This document shows, in pieces, positions 1 to 9,166 of a DNA stretch of 64,000 bases (positions are counted from its first letter, which is position 1; each line of letters opens with the position of its first letter). The notes beneath the pieces were generated by a model, which saw only the letters and a list, made by a program, of their open reading frames with translations, did not search any database and had not been told where the DNA came from. The DNA is from Ilumatobacter coccineus YM16-304. Its GTDB lineage: Bacteria; Actinomycetota; Acidimicrobiia; Acidimicrobiales; Ilumatobacteraceae. The stretch covers positions 4,588,001-4,652,000 of the forward strand of contig NC_020520.1 in the NCBI RefSeq assembly GCF_000348785.1, in the 5' to 3' direction. The position numbers were made by a program, and so were the translations under genes.

Positions 1-704
1 GCGGTCGACTTGAACGGCTTTTCGAGAGCCCGAATCGATTGCCAGAGCGTGCGCTCGCCCGCGCCGACAAGCTCGGTGTTTCGCTGCGAGATGAGCTGTC
101 GAGCTATCGCTACGCCTTCGTCGGCCAGCCGCTCGTCGTACTCGTCTGCCAAGTTCACGAGGCGCCGGCGGGCGTGCTCCCGGTCGTCGTCATTGATGCC
201 GTAATAGAAGATGCGCTTGCCACCGGCAAGGCGGAGAACGTCGGCACCCTGCGGCCAAACACGCCTGACCACCGCATACAGGAGGGCTCGCTCGCTGAAC
301 CTGCCGCTCCGATGACCGAACTTGAACGAGGTGCCCGGCGTCAGCGAGATGACATTGACACCCTTCTTCCGAAGGCCAGATGCGGCGATCAACTTGGTCA
401 GTCGGTCGGCGGACTCCTCGGCGCCATCGGCGAAGTCACGGAACTTGCGGAGGTTCTGACGTGCGATCGATTGGCTCGAGCAGATGTAGACGATGTCGAT
501 CCGTCGATCGCCAAGGTCGTGCAGGTGCTCGATGGTCTTGGCAACCACGCCTTTCGCCACGAGGGTCTTGCCGAGTCCGACTTCGTCGGCAACCAGGAAC
601 CGAGAGCTGGACGACTCGCGGAACAACCCGTCGAACACGGCCTCGACTGTGTTGGCTTGGAACGGCTTGAGTGTCGGGCGAACATCGTCCCATGTCGGTG
701 TCAT
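1..704 (-). CDS. SNF2-type DEAD/DEAH helicase, N-terminal part (truncated by window edge)
   Basis: Reading leftwards from an ATG at 704, the frame stays open to base 1, about 234 codons with no stop. The protein begins MTPTWDDVRPTLKPFQANTV and soon reaches VADEVGLGKTLVAKG, the Walker A (motif I) form typical of SNF2-like superfamily 2 translocases, followed by a motif-Ia-like segment YICSSQSIARQNL. The start overlaps the stop of the upstream phospholipase-D gene by the ATGA junction at 701-704, so the two are translationally coupled. It is inferred to be the motor subunit of a three-gene system with the PLD and DUF6361 proteins. The C-terminal helicase motifs lie outside the window, so intactness cannot be judged. 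Confidence 0.85.
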   Translation of the reverse strand, partial: MTPTWDDVRPTLKPFQANTVEAVFDGLFRESSSSRFLVADEVGLGKTLVAKGVVAKTIEHLHDLGDRRIDIVYICSSQSIARQNLRKFRDFADGAEESADRLTKLIAASGLRKKGVNVISLTPGTSFKFGHRSGRFSERALLYAVVRRVWPQGADVLRLAGGKRIFYYGINDDDREHARRRLVNLADEYDERLADEGVAIARQLISQRNTELVGAGERTLWQSIRALEKPFKST

Positions 705-2509
705 GACGCGACCTCCTGGTCGATGTACGGCTGGAGCGCTGCCCAGAGTTCGCCGAAACCGGCAGGCAGCACGTCGGGGTCATCGGCAACGAGGTCGGCG
801 AGCACGGCATCGAGGTGCCGGAGCTCGGCGGGGTCTTGGGCCAGCAGCCGAAGGAGCTGTTCGAGGATCGGCCCGTCGTGCAGCCGGGATGAGCGCGACC
901 GGCGCTTGCTGGGCACTGCGGTGTTCACCTCGTTGCCATCTGGGACCACGAACGGTTCTCGCGAGTTCTCCAGGAGGAAGCGGAGGAACCGTCGAAACTT
1001 CTCCTCGTCGGTGAGCAGCGACCGAAGCGCTCGCCGCTGGCGCCCCTGGGGCATGTCGATGTCGCCGACCAGAACGACGTCGATCGCGTCGAGGCGGCCA
1101 GTCGGGTCACTGACGCGTGCCACGACGAACCTCGTGACGTCACCAAGGTGGAGTTGGGTGGTGACCGGCTCACCGTCGAGCAGTTCGTTCGAGAGCGGTT
1201 CGTGTCGGGTCAGCCATCGCAAGCTGATGTCGTACCCGCACCTGTCGATCGGGCGAGCGAACTCGAGTTGCACGGCGAAGAGTTCGCCATCGTCGTCGGC
1301 CACCGCTGCGCTCCCGGAGAGGCGAGCGCTCGACAGGTTGTGCACCGTGTCGTCGAACAACCTGCTGTCGGCGTCGGCATCATCGTCGTCGGCCGCTCCC
1401 CCGATCCAGGGTTCGAGCATGTCGCGCAGAACGAGTTCGTCGGAGTCGTCGTCGGTGGCCTCGGTGGCGACCGATTGTCCGAGCAGAGCGTGAACCCCGA
1501 GCGTGTCGAGTGAGCCGCCGAGCCTGACGAGCACTTCGTCATTGTGAGCGAGCCCTGCACCTGTCGCGTTCGCTGAGCCGAGCCAGAGCGATGCCACATC
1601 GCCAACATCGAAGGCGAACACTTTGGCGTGCAGGTCGGCTCCCAATCGAGCGTCTTCTCCCGATTCGATACCCGACAGGTCGGTGTTCATGGTGAAGGCG
1701 TCGAAGCCTTTGGCACGCTCGTCGTCGAGCGATGCCGACCGCGACACCAGGAAGGAGTCGCCGGAGGCTGGCGGTAGTTTGCGTAGCGCATCGGCCCCGA
1801 GGAACGGCGAGATCACCAGGCGGCGATCGCACTTCGGCGGGAAGCGGTCGACGAGCGAGTCTTGGCCCGAGAGCCACACGATCTCCGCGGTGTCGCATCC
1901 CGGCGGAGCGGCAAAGGATGCGGCGTCGAGGTCTGTGGCGATCGAATCGATGAGCTGTTGGCGTTGCTCGGCGACAGCGATCATCGACCTCGACGGCAGC
2001 GAGCGGAGCATCCCGGCCAACGGCTGACCAGAAGCCGTGCCCTCGGAGGCATCGGTCGAGTCGAGGCGAACGAGCACGTCCCATGACGAGCCCAGGGAGA
2101 GGTTTCGACTGCCCACGAGAACGCGGATCCCGGTCCCGCCGCTGGGCTCTCGGAACCGGAGGATCCACACCTTCGGATGGAAGGTCGAGTTCCGTGGCAC
2201 TCGCACTGGAATGACCATTTCATCGAGGAACGAGGTGAGTTCTTCGGTGCCGACGGTGAATGGCGTGGCTGCCCCCGCCTGATGGAACACGATCGTTCGT
2301 TCGGCGAATCGGCGAAGCGAATCGGCGAGCAGAATCGGGTCGGCTGCTGCCAAGGAGTCGCTCTCGTGTTGGGTCACCCACGCAGCGGGCGGAATCAGCA
2401 GCGCGTCGAGCGAGAGGGTGTAGGTCATTCCGATCGCGGCGTCGATCTGGAAGCCTGCTGGCGGGCGGAGTGCGTCGAGCAGCAGCAACCGTTCGTTGGG
2501 AGCGAACAT
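701..2509 (-). CDS. Phospholipase D-like (HKD) nuclease-family protein
   Basis: A 602-residue protein starting at the ATG at 2509, which overlaps the stop of the DUF6361 gene (TGATG). Two half-sites of the HKD/PLD fold are visible: FHPKVWILRF followed by VGSRNLSLGSS near residue 145, and LHAKVFAFDVG followed by WLGSANATGAGL near residue 300. Both carry H-x-K and the downstream G-S-x-N, so the active site looks intact. PLD-fold proteins in defence loci (for example DISARM DrmC or NgoFVII-type enzymes) are usually nucleases. An acidic stretch (GGAADDDDADADS) lies in the C-terminal half. The gene sits between DUF6361 and SNF2-helicase genes with overlapping ends, which points to one complex. A nuclease role is inferred. 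A start further upstream would lie inside the previous gene. Confidence 0.85.
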   Translation of the reverse strand: MFAPNERLLLLDALRPPAGFQIDAAIGMTYTLSLDALLIPPAAWVTQHESDSLAAADPILLADSLRRFAERTIVFHQAGAATPFTVGTEELTSFLDEMVIPVRVPRNSTFHPKVWILRFREPSGGTGIRVLVGSRNLSLGSSWDVLVRLDSTDASEGTASGQPLAGMLRSLPSRSMIAVAEQRQQLIDSIATDLDAASFAAPPGCDTAEIVWLSGQDSLVDRFPPKCDRRLVISPFLGADALRKLPPASGDSFLVSRSASLDDERAKGFDAFTMNTDLSGIESGEDARLGADLHAKVFAFDVGDVASLWLGSANATGAGLAHNDEVLVRLGGSLDTLGVHALLGQSVATEATDDDSDELVLRDMLEPWIGGAADDDDADADSRLFDDTVHNLSSARLSGSAAVADDDGELFAVQLEFARPIDRCGYDISLRWLTRHEPLSNELLDGEPVTTQLHLGDVTRFVVARVSDPTGRLDAIDVVLVGDIDMPQGRQRRALRSLLTDEEKFRRFLRFLLENSREPFVVPDGNEVNTAVPSKRRSRSSRLHDGPILEQLLRLLAQDPAELRHLDAVLADLVADDPDVLPAGFGELWAALQPYIDQEVAS

Positions 2510-3744
2510 CAGGACGCCTCCGCGATGTCGTCGGCGAAGCCGCGGACGCGTCCCCAGCGGTAGTCGAGTCGGTTCGACGCGAGCATGGTCGGCTGTTTCA
2601 TCCAACGCCTGAACGGCTCACCTCCGCCGAGTCGTGCCTTGTTCTTCTTGAGTGCCCCTTCGATGCCACGGACGAGACGGTGCAGTTCTGGGTCGTCGAG
2701 ACACCCGTCGGGGTCGGCGACGACGCGATCGATCGCCGATCTGACGAATCTCCGTCGCCTTGGTTCGAGCCGAATTTCGGGATCGGCGAGCAAGCGATCG
2801 AGTGGCTCGCCTGCCCACTCCCGAAGTTGGTCGAGACGCGAATCGGTTTCGTCGCGCCATGCGGCGAAGGAATCGTTCAGCTGCGTTTCCATGTCGCCCA
2901 ACTCGAGGCCTTCGGCGCTGCGGGCGTCGTCGATCAGCAACTTGGTGTAGGCGAGCCGTGCGGGATGGATGAGTTCGCTGAAGCAGCGGGCGTCGGTCAT
3001 GGCTTGACCACCGATGGTTTCGTCGACCGACCATGGGCGGCGGCCGTGGCGAAGCCGCTCGTCGGTCAGGGCTGCATGAAGAGCAGTTCCACCGCACGTC
3101 GCTGCAACACGGTCGACGAGGTAGTCCGCCTGTTCGCGTGTCAGGCCCAATTCTTGGTCGGCGCCCGGGAAACCGGCGGAGCTTGGCGGAAAGTCCGACG
3201 GGAGAATCCCCACCGCCTTCGACTCCGCCATGAGTCGCGCGTCGTCACTCAATTGCGCGGCATGGCCCGAGGAAACTCCTGGCGCAAGCGCGCTCAGGTC
3301 GTCGAGTCGGAACCCGTTGGGGATGAGGCCCCAGCGGTCGAGCGTCGACCAGTAGACCGAGATCGGTGTGGTTCGGATGTTCTCGCGACTGCGCCGACCG
3401 AACAGCCCTCGGTGGTCGTCGCTGTCGAGGAGCGAGCGCATCAGTTCGAGTTCATCGTGCCGGAGGCGCGCCGACAGCGAGGCCGACCCACCTGTGGCAG
3501 CGATCCGCTGGAGATGCCAACCGCAGAAGAGGACGTATTTCGCTCGCGTGTGCTGGGTGGTCACACCTGGAAACAGTCGATCGGACAGTGCAATCAGGAT
3601 GGGCAAGATGCCGTGAGGGTCGACCGCTTCGGGAGCGGTGAGCATGCCGAGCATCTCTCGAACTCGGCGCGCTTCGTCTCGATCGACGTCGATCCATCCG
3701 ACGGAGCTATCCGGCTCCCAGACCACAGATTCTGTCCGCAACAT
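2509..3744 (-). CDS. DUF6361 family protein, first gene of the PLD/helicase operon
   Basis: A 411-residue protein. The N-terminal part contains GWIDVDRDEARRVREML and later DRLFPGVTTQHTRAKYVLF. This pattern (GWID, then an lFPG..t.qtRakY block) matches what I know of the DUF6361 family, whose biochemical role is unknown. No membrane segment or signal peptide is visible. The gene heads a coupled minus-strand operon with the PLD protein and the SNF2-like helicase. The 156-base gap to the divergent nuclease gene at 3901 should hold both promoters. Family assignment is by recognition only and needs a profile search. Function may be recognition or regulation for the helicase-nuclease pair (inference). 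Confidence 0.8.
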   Translation of the reverse strand: MLRTESVVWEPDSSVGWIDVDRDEARRVREMLGMLTAPEAVDPHGILPILIALSDRLFPGVTTQHTRAKYVLFCGWHLQRIAATGGSASLSARLRHDELELMRSLLDSDDHRGLFGRRSRENIRTTPISVYWSTLDRWGLIPNGFRLDDLSALAPGVSSGHAAQLSDDARLMAESKAVGILPSDFPPSSAGFPGADQELGLTREQADYLVDRVAATCGGTALHAALTDERLRHGRRPWSVDETIGGQAMTDARCFSELIHPARLAYTKLLIDDARSAEGLELGDMETQLNDSFAAWRDETDSRLDQLREWAGEPLDRLLADPEIRLEPRRRRFVRSAIDRVVADPDGCLDDPELHRLVRGIEGALKKNKARLGGGEPFRRWMKQPTMLASNRLDYRWGRVRGFADDIAEAS

Positions 3745-3900
3745 GACGCTATCCTGGCATACCCCTCGAACCCGGTCGTGCGAGAACGGGCGCCACCGCA
3801 GATCGCGCTGCGAGCTGAGGCCCGACGCGCCTCGTCATCGATCGAAATCGGGACGTACTGTCGATGGGATCAACGCCCGAACGACGCCCCGGAGGCCGTC

Positions 3901-4695
3901 CTGCCGAAGCACGCCAACCCGCCGTGGTCTGAGTCCGAACGCATCCTTGCCCTGGAGCTGTATCTCCGGCGCGGGATGGTGTCGAAACGCGATCCTGAAC
4001 TGATCGCGTTGTCGGAACGCCTTCGCGATGCACACCTCGCTGCGACCGGTGCCGTTAGCGAGACCTTTCGCAACCCGACTGGCGTGTCGCTCAAGCTCGC
4101 CAACTTCGCCGCGCTCGATCCCGAGCATGTCGGCGTCGGAATGCAGCGGGGCAGTCGCGGTGACGTGGAGACGTGGAACCAGTACAGCGGAGACACTGAT
4201 GCGCTGGCCAGCGCCGCTGATCGAGCTCTGGTCAAACTCCCCGCGACGAACAGTCCTGGGTCCCAGCCGCTGTTCCCGCTCGAAGAGTCGTCCGGTCACG
4301 ACTTCCAGGTGTCCGTTGACTCGGCCGTGCGCACGGCTACCCGGCGTGAAGCTGCGCTGGTCCAGCGATTCGGTTCCTGGCTTCGCGCACAGGGGCATGA
4401 GGTCGGCAGCCACCGTTACGAGCTGGAGTCGAGCGAGCTCCGATCGGACCTGGTCGACACCACGACGACCACGCTTTGGGAAGCAAAGAGCGAGGTCGGG
4501 CGGAACGCGGTCCGGCTCGCCATCGGCCAACTGTTCGACTATCGACGCCACGCTGTTGGAGAGTGGTCGATCGGTGTGCTGCTTCCGCGCCAACCCCACG
4601 ACGACTTGATCGCTCTCTGTGCATACGTCGGAGCGAGCGTGGCGTGGCAGAAGTCTGGCGAAACGACAGACTTCACCGTCACGACGGCCGTGTAG
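3901..4695 (+). CDS. PD-(D/E)XK-type restriction endonuclease-like protein
   Basis: About 264 residues. The N-terminal domain (PPWSESERILALELYL, then FRNPTGVSLKLANFAALDP) is a module I associate with HNH and McrA-like restriction enzymes. The C-terminal domain contains SDLVDTTTTTLWEAKSEVG followed by RLAIGQLFDYRRH, a D...E-x-K signature plus the typical 'GQL.dY' helix of PD-(D/E)XK nucleases. The start is uncertain. The frame has no ATG near the conserved domain. A CTG at 3901 is preceded by GGAGG at 3891-3895 with a 5-base spacer, and a GTG at 3778 lies further up without a ribosome site. It is divergent from the DUF6361 operon and convergent with sbcC. Base use resembles the neighbours. Confidence 0.75.
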   Translation: MPKHANPPWSESERILALELYLRRGMVSKRDPELIALSERLRDAHLAATGAVSETFRNPTGVSLKLANFAALDPEHVGVGMQRGSRGDVETWNQYSGDTDALASAADRALVKLPATNSPGSQPLFPLEESSGHDFQVSVDSAVRTATRREAALVQRFGSWLRAQGHEVGSHRYELESSELRSDLVDTTTTTLWEAKSEVGRNAVRLAIGQLFDYRRHAVGEWSIGVLLPRQPHDDLIALCAYVGASVAWQKSGETTDFTVTTAV

Positions 4696-4734
4696 ACCCC
4701 GCCGAGCATCAGCTGCACAGCGCTCGCCGTGTCG

Positions 4735-7700
4735 CTAGGTCGTCAGGCCTGCCTGCATGTCGTCGGAGAGCAGAGCATCTCGTTCGCCCTCGGTGAGCAG
4801 TGTGAGTGAGGATCCAAGAACGTCGTCACGACTGACGTGGATCACGGTGTCGACGTACTCGGCCACGGAACGCAGGTGGGAGATCAGCGCGACCATCTTG
4901 CCTCCGCCAGCCACCTTGCCGAGCGCATCGAGCGCGTCGTCGAGCGCGTTCGCATCGAGTGACCCGAATCCTTCGTCCACGAACACGGCATCGAGGCGGC
5001 CGCCGCCACGAGATGCAATTTCGACGAGCGCAAGCGCGAGTGCAAGGGACGCCTGGAACCGTTCCCCACCAGAGAGCGCGTCGGGACTTCGCACCTGCCC
5101 TGAGGCCGTGCTCACGACACCGAATTCCGGCGCGAACGCGAATCGATCACCCGAGATGTCGCGTAGGCGGCGAGATGCTTCGGCGAGCAGTTCGGCCTCG
5201 CGCAGGTTGAGTAGGTGGTCGACGAACTGACGGTTGGCGAGCGACGCGACGAGCACATCGAGGTTCTCGCGCAGCGGCACGACCACGGCCAGCTTGGCGT
5301 CGATCGCTTCGGCCTCGGTGGCCTGAGCATCGATGGCGTCGAACTCGTCGCGTCGGCGTTCGAGGTGGTTCTCGGCAAGCGAGAGCGCCGTGTGCAGCTC
5401 ACCGGCAGACGCGCAGTCGGTTGCATCGAGGGCTGCGGTCACGGCCGCTGCCGCATCGTCATGGGCTACACGGGCTCGCTGTGCGAGGTCCCGGGCGGAG
5501 TCGAGCGCCGACGTTGCGCGCTCCAGGACGGCGGCCACCGCTGGTGGGAGTGTCGGGATCGCCGACGGCGTGACATCGGCCGGGAGTCCGGCGGTGCCGG
5601 GAACGTCGATCGCATCGACTTCGAGAGCGGCGGCAGCAGAGTTCGCGGTCCGGCAGGCGGCGGCGACAGCAGCGACATGGTCGACCGTGGAGCGCACCGA
5701 GCGTTCTGCCGGTCGGACGACGTGCTCGGTCATCTCGGCGGCGATCCGCGATGCGTCGCTCTCGGCAGCGACCACTGCTGCCTGCGCCTCGTCTCGTTCC
5801 CCGCTCAGGCGATCGATCTCCACCAGCGTGTCGTCGAGCCGTCCGGCGATCGCTGCGAGCATCTCAGCATCGAGACGGTCCGAGTCGCTCGGCGCCCATC
5901 GGAGTGGCAGTCCTTCACATCGTTGTGTGTGACGTGCCACGCGTTCTTCGGCCGCGGCCACCGCGCTCCGAGCGCGAGCGAGTTCCTGTTGGTAGCTCTC
6001 GACGCGGTGCTTCCGTTCCCCCTCAGCGCCGTCGAGAGCACTGCGAGCAACCCGCTCTGCTTCTGCAGCGGCGTCGACAAGCGCTTGCGACGCCGACACC
6101 TCGGTGAGCAGACGATGCAGGGCCTCGTCCTCGGTCTCGGCGCTCGTGTCCACACCGAGTGACTCGGCCCGCTCGAGCGTTGCGGTCACGGCCTGAGACG
6201 CGTCGGCCTGTCGCCGTGAGGCGTTCGACGCACGTTCCACGGCGGCCACGTGATCGGCGACGGCAGCACGCGCCGCCGCGTCTGCGTTGCGGTGCGCCCC
6301 GACCAGGTCGGCGAGTTCCAGCTTGATTGCGTCGAGGTCCGCCGCGCCGGCGACGTGGAAGCCCTCGGGCAGTTCCTGCGAACACACCGGACAGTCGTCA
6401 CCCGGTCGGTGATCGCCAGCGATCGCTGCCACGCGGTTCGCCTGCTCGGCGTGCGAAACAGCCGTGCGAGCGCGTTCGACGAGCCCTGCGCACCGCTCGA
6501 CCTCCCGCTGCGACGTTGCCGCTGTCTCGGCCTTGGCTGCCTCGTCGGCATCGAGTTCGGTCGCCGCTGCGGCCGCGGTCGCCTCATCGCTGCGGGCCTG
6601 CACCAGGTTCTCCCACGACGCTCGGGCCGCTGCCACGTCATGGTGAGCGGTCTGCAGGGCGGCTTCAGCGGTTGTGCGCTTGGCTGTGGCTTCAGAGAGC
6701 TCGACAGCGAGCTCCGGGTCGACCGTCGGCGACGGTGGGTCAGCCTCGAGTTCAGCCACGACTCGCTCCGCATCGGCAAGGTGCGAGAGATCGCCGGGGA
6801 GATCTCGGGCTGCCTCATCGAGTCGGAGCTTGGTCGTGAGAACGACGTCACGATCGCTGAACCCGGCAAGCGCTTCGGTGATCTCGCTGTCGCATGAGCT
6901 CACGCGTGTGCGCTCGGTCTCTGCCCTTCGACGGGCATCGGTGAGCTGGACCTCGAGTTCACCACAACGCGTTGCCAGTCCCGTGACTTCGGCAGCCGGG
7001 TCGACGGAGAACGCCGGGACTGCGGCAAGAGCAGCGGCCAATGTCGGCAGCGCTGCTGCGAGCGCGCTGGCGCGTCCCGCTGGTTCAGCGAGCCGACCGG
7101 ACCGTTCAGCGAGAAAAGCTCGACGGGCCTCAGCGTCATCGACCGCCATCCGAGCCGCGTCGCGAGCGGCCGTCGGGTCGGCCGGCAGTTGACTTCGAGC
7201 ACCCTGGAGAACATCTGCTCGGGGCGCGACGACGTCGCGGATGTTTCGCGCCTCGCGCTGCACCGCTTCGAGGTCGCCATGGCCGAGGATCGACGCGAGG
7301 ATCTTGTTGCGTTCGGTTTCCGTCGCCTGGAGTAGTTCGTCGAAACGGCCTTGCGGCATGACGACAGCGCGGGTGAACTGCTGCAGGTTCAACCCGATCA
7401 GCTCTTCGATCTTGTCGGTGACCGGCCGGGATTGGTCGACGTTCGGCGCCGATCGATCGAGCGATTCGAGCTTGTCGACTGGCGAGGATCCGTTGCGTTG
7501 CCGAGCGCGGGTGACCTTCCACGGGTGGTCGTCAGCGACGAACTCGAGCTCGATGCGCATCACGTCTTGACCGTCCGCGATCAAGTCGGTGGTGCTGATG
7601 CCTCCGGACCACGACTTCTTCCCGTAGAGAGCGAGGCAGAGTGCCTCGATGATCGTCGACTTGCCGGCGCCGGTGTCGCCGATGATGGCGAACAGGTCGA

Positions 7701-7773
7701 GGTCGGCGAAGTCGATCTCGGCATCCGAACGGTACGAACGGAGGCCGGAGAAGCGAAGTTTGACCGGGCGCAT
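4735..7773 (-). CDS. sbcC: SbcC/Rad50-type SMC-like ATPase of the SbcCD complex
   Basis: A 1012-residue protein starting at the ATG at 7773. It has the head-coil-hook-coil-head layout of Rad50/SbcC: Walker A GDTGAGKSTIIEAL near residue 35, long alanine- and glutamate-rich coiled coils, a zinc hook DDCPVCSQELPEGF near residue 460, the ABC signature LSGGERFQASLALALALVE near residue 898 and Walker B AVFVDEGFGSLD near 930. With SbcD it forms a nuclease that opens and trims DNA ends and hairpins. The stop of sbcD (7775) lies one base from this start, so they are co-transcribed. It is the last gene of a nurA-herA-sbcD-sbcC operon. The frame continues upstream to 8034 but that part overlaps sbcD and is not used. 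Confidence 0.92.
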   Translation of the reverse strand: MRPVKLRFSGLRSYRSDAEIDFADLDLFAIIGDTGAGKSTIIEALCLALYGKKSWSGGISTTDLIADGQDVMRIELEFVADDHPWKVTRARQRNGSSPVDKLESLDRSAPNVDQSRPVTDKIEELIGLNLQQFTRAVVMPQGRFDELLQATETERNKILASILGHGDLEAVQREARNIRDVVAPRADVLQGARSQLPADPTAARDAARMAVDDAEARRAFLAERSGRLAEPAGRASALAAALPTLAAALAAVPAFSVDPAAEVTGLATRCGELEVQLTDARRRAETERTRVSSCDSEITEALAGFSDRDVVLTTKLRLDEAARDLPGDLSHLADAERVVAELEADPPSPTVDPELAVELSEATAKRTTAEAALQTAHHDVAAARASWENLVQARSDEATAAAAATELDADEAAKAETAATSQREVERCAGLVERARTAVSHAEQANRVAAIAGDHRPGDDCPVCSQELPEGFHVAGAADLDAIKLELADLVGAHRNADAAARAAVADHVAAVERASNASRRQADASQAVTATLERAESLGVDTSAETEDEALHRLLTEVSASQALVDAAAEAERVARSALDGAEGERKHRVESYQQELARARSAVAAAEERVARHTQRCEGLPLRWAPSDSDRLDAEMLAAIAGRLDDTLVEIDRLSGERDEAQAAVVAAESDASRIAAEMTEHVVRPAERSVRSTVDHVAAVAAACRTANSAAAALEVDAIDVPGTAGLPADVTPSAIPTLPPAVAAVLERATSALDSARDLAQRARVAHDDAAAAVTAALDATDCASAGELHTALSLAENHLERRRDEFDAIDAQATEAEAIDAKLAVVVPLRENLDVLVASLANRQFVDHLLNLREAELLAEASRRLRDISGDRFAFAPEFGVVSTASGQVRSPDALSGGERFQASLALALALVEIASRGGGRLDAVFVDEGFGSLDANALDDALDALGKVAGGGKMVALISHLRSVAEYVDTVIHVSRDDVLGSSLTLLTEGERDALLSDDMQAGLTT

Positions 7774-7774
7774 C

Positions 7775-9166
7775 TCAGTTCCCCAGTTCCGCGTCGAGGG
7801 CGCGCATCTGCTCGAGTTCGGCGATGGCGATGTCGGTGTCGGTGCCGACAGCGTGGTGGATCTCGTCAAAAAGTTCCGCCACCCGTTCGCCGGAGGCGGC
7901 GCCGGTCGTGGCATGCCGCTCGAACAGTGGTCCGCCGCTGTCGTGCAGCCACCCTCGGAACATCTCGGACACGGTCTCGGTGTTCTCGGGGATCTCGATC
8001 TGGTCGGCCGTGTCAGACCGTGGACGTCGTGCATCGATCACACCGACGATGGTCGCGTCGGGCAATGCCGCGGCGACAGCACTGGACAATGAGTCGTGTT
8101 CTCCGAGCTCAGCATTGGGGTTGAACACCACAGCGGTGCTGTCGGGTTCGGCGGTGACGGTGACCTCGACGATCGCATCGCCCAGATCGTCGGACAGTTT
8201 GGCGAGCGAGCCGATGGGGCTGGACACGCGACGAAGTCGGCGGCCTGCGCTCAGCTCGACGTCGTGGATACGCGTCGGTCGCCCCGGCGTGAGATCGGCC
8301 ACGACGACCTGCTTCGTCTCACCGGCCTCCCCGAAATCGACCTGGATGATCGACCCGGCGTAGCGACCTCGGCCATCAGCGATGGCCTGTGGAATGTGGA
8401 TGTGCCCGAACGCCAGGTAGCCGTAGCGAGCTTCGAGGTGCGCTGGGTCGGTCGCATAGGCGTCGGACACGTGCACTTCTCGTTCGCTCGATGTTCGTGC
8501 CCCGTCGACGTGGATGTGCGAGGCGAAGACCGCTACGTCGTTGGCCGTGTCGAACGATTCGAAGGCGCTGTTCGCAAGCAGGTCGCAGATCTTCCGGATG
8601 CCGTCGGTGTACGTCGCGTGTTGGGCGAGGATGTCAGCCCAATCTCCGACGATCCGGTTCTGGTGGACGAAGGGCAGGCCCGTGAAGCGCAGCTTTCCGC
8701 CGGCAGCGGTCGGATACGTGGCGACGCCACCGTTGGATGCGTTCGCTGCTCGGGCAACCACGCGGATCCGGGCCGGGCTGGGTGCGTTCGGGTCGTAGCG
8801 ACCCTCGGCTGCGAGCTCGGGAACGGGGTCGCTCACCGCGGTGCCGAGCGTCTCGAGTGCGATCGCCGAGTCGTGGTTGCCGGCGAGGACGACGACCGGT
8901 GCGATGTCGCCGAGCGCTCGGAGCGCTCTGATCGCCCGACCGAAGTCCGCCATGCCCGGACGCCCGCCGTGGAAGAGGTCGCCGGTGTGCACGATCAGGT
9001 CGGGCTGTGCTCGCGCCGCGATGGCGACGATCTCATCGACGACGGCGTCGTGGTCGGTGTGGCGAGACTCGTTCCGGACGGTGACGCCCAGATGCCAGTC
9101 GGATGTGTGGAGAATGCGTGTCGCGGCGTCGGGCCGCGGCGTGATGTCGCTGCTCGTGTTCATCAC
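7775..9166 (-). CDS. sbcD: SbcD/Mre11-type exonuclease subunit
   Basis: A 463-residue calcineurin-like phosphoesterase with the Mre11/SbcD motif series: ILHTSDWHLG near residue 18, DLIVHTGDLFHGG near 55, VVLAGNHDS near 93, ASHIHVDG, and the two-histidine motif FGHIHIPQAIADG near 255. These residues bind the two metal ions of the nuclease site. The C-terminal part is longer than the bare catalytic core and should carry the DNA-binding and SbcC-binding regions. The GTG at 9166 overlaps the herA stop by four bases; an ATG at 9163 is an equally good start one codon later. Its partner SbcC follows at once. Length and motif order are normal for the family. Confidence 0.93.
   Translation of the reverse strand: MMNTSSDITPRPDAATRILHTSDWHLGVTVRNESRHTDHDAVVDEIVAIAARAQPDLIVHTGDLFHGGRPGMADFGRAIRALRALGDIAPVVVLAGNHDSAIALETLGTAVSDPVPELAAEGRYDPNAPSPARIRVVARAANASNGGVATYPTAAGGKLRFTGLPFVHQNRIVGDWADILAQHATYTDGIRKICDLLANSAFESFDTANDVAVFASHIHVDGARTSSEREVHVSDAYATDPAHLEARYGYLAFGHIHIPQAIADGRGRYAGSIIQVDFGEAGETKQVVVADLTPGRPTRIHDVELSAGRRLRRVSSPIGSLAKLSDDLGDAIVEVTVTAEPDSTAVVFNPNAELGEHDSLSSAVAAALPDATIVGVIDARRPRSDTADQIEIPENTETVSEMFRGWLHDSGGPLFERHATTGAASGERVAELFDEIHHAVGTDTDIAIAELEQMRALDAELGN

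Noticed and set aside
2260-3900. 811-residue plus-strand frame whose first two thirds cover the DUF6361 gene
   Set aside because: Only the C-terminal 264 residues have domain-like sequence. The rest is antisense to DUF6361 and the PLD gene, made open by base bias.
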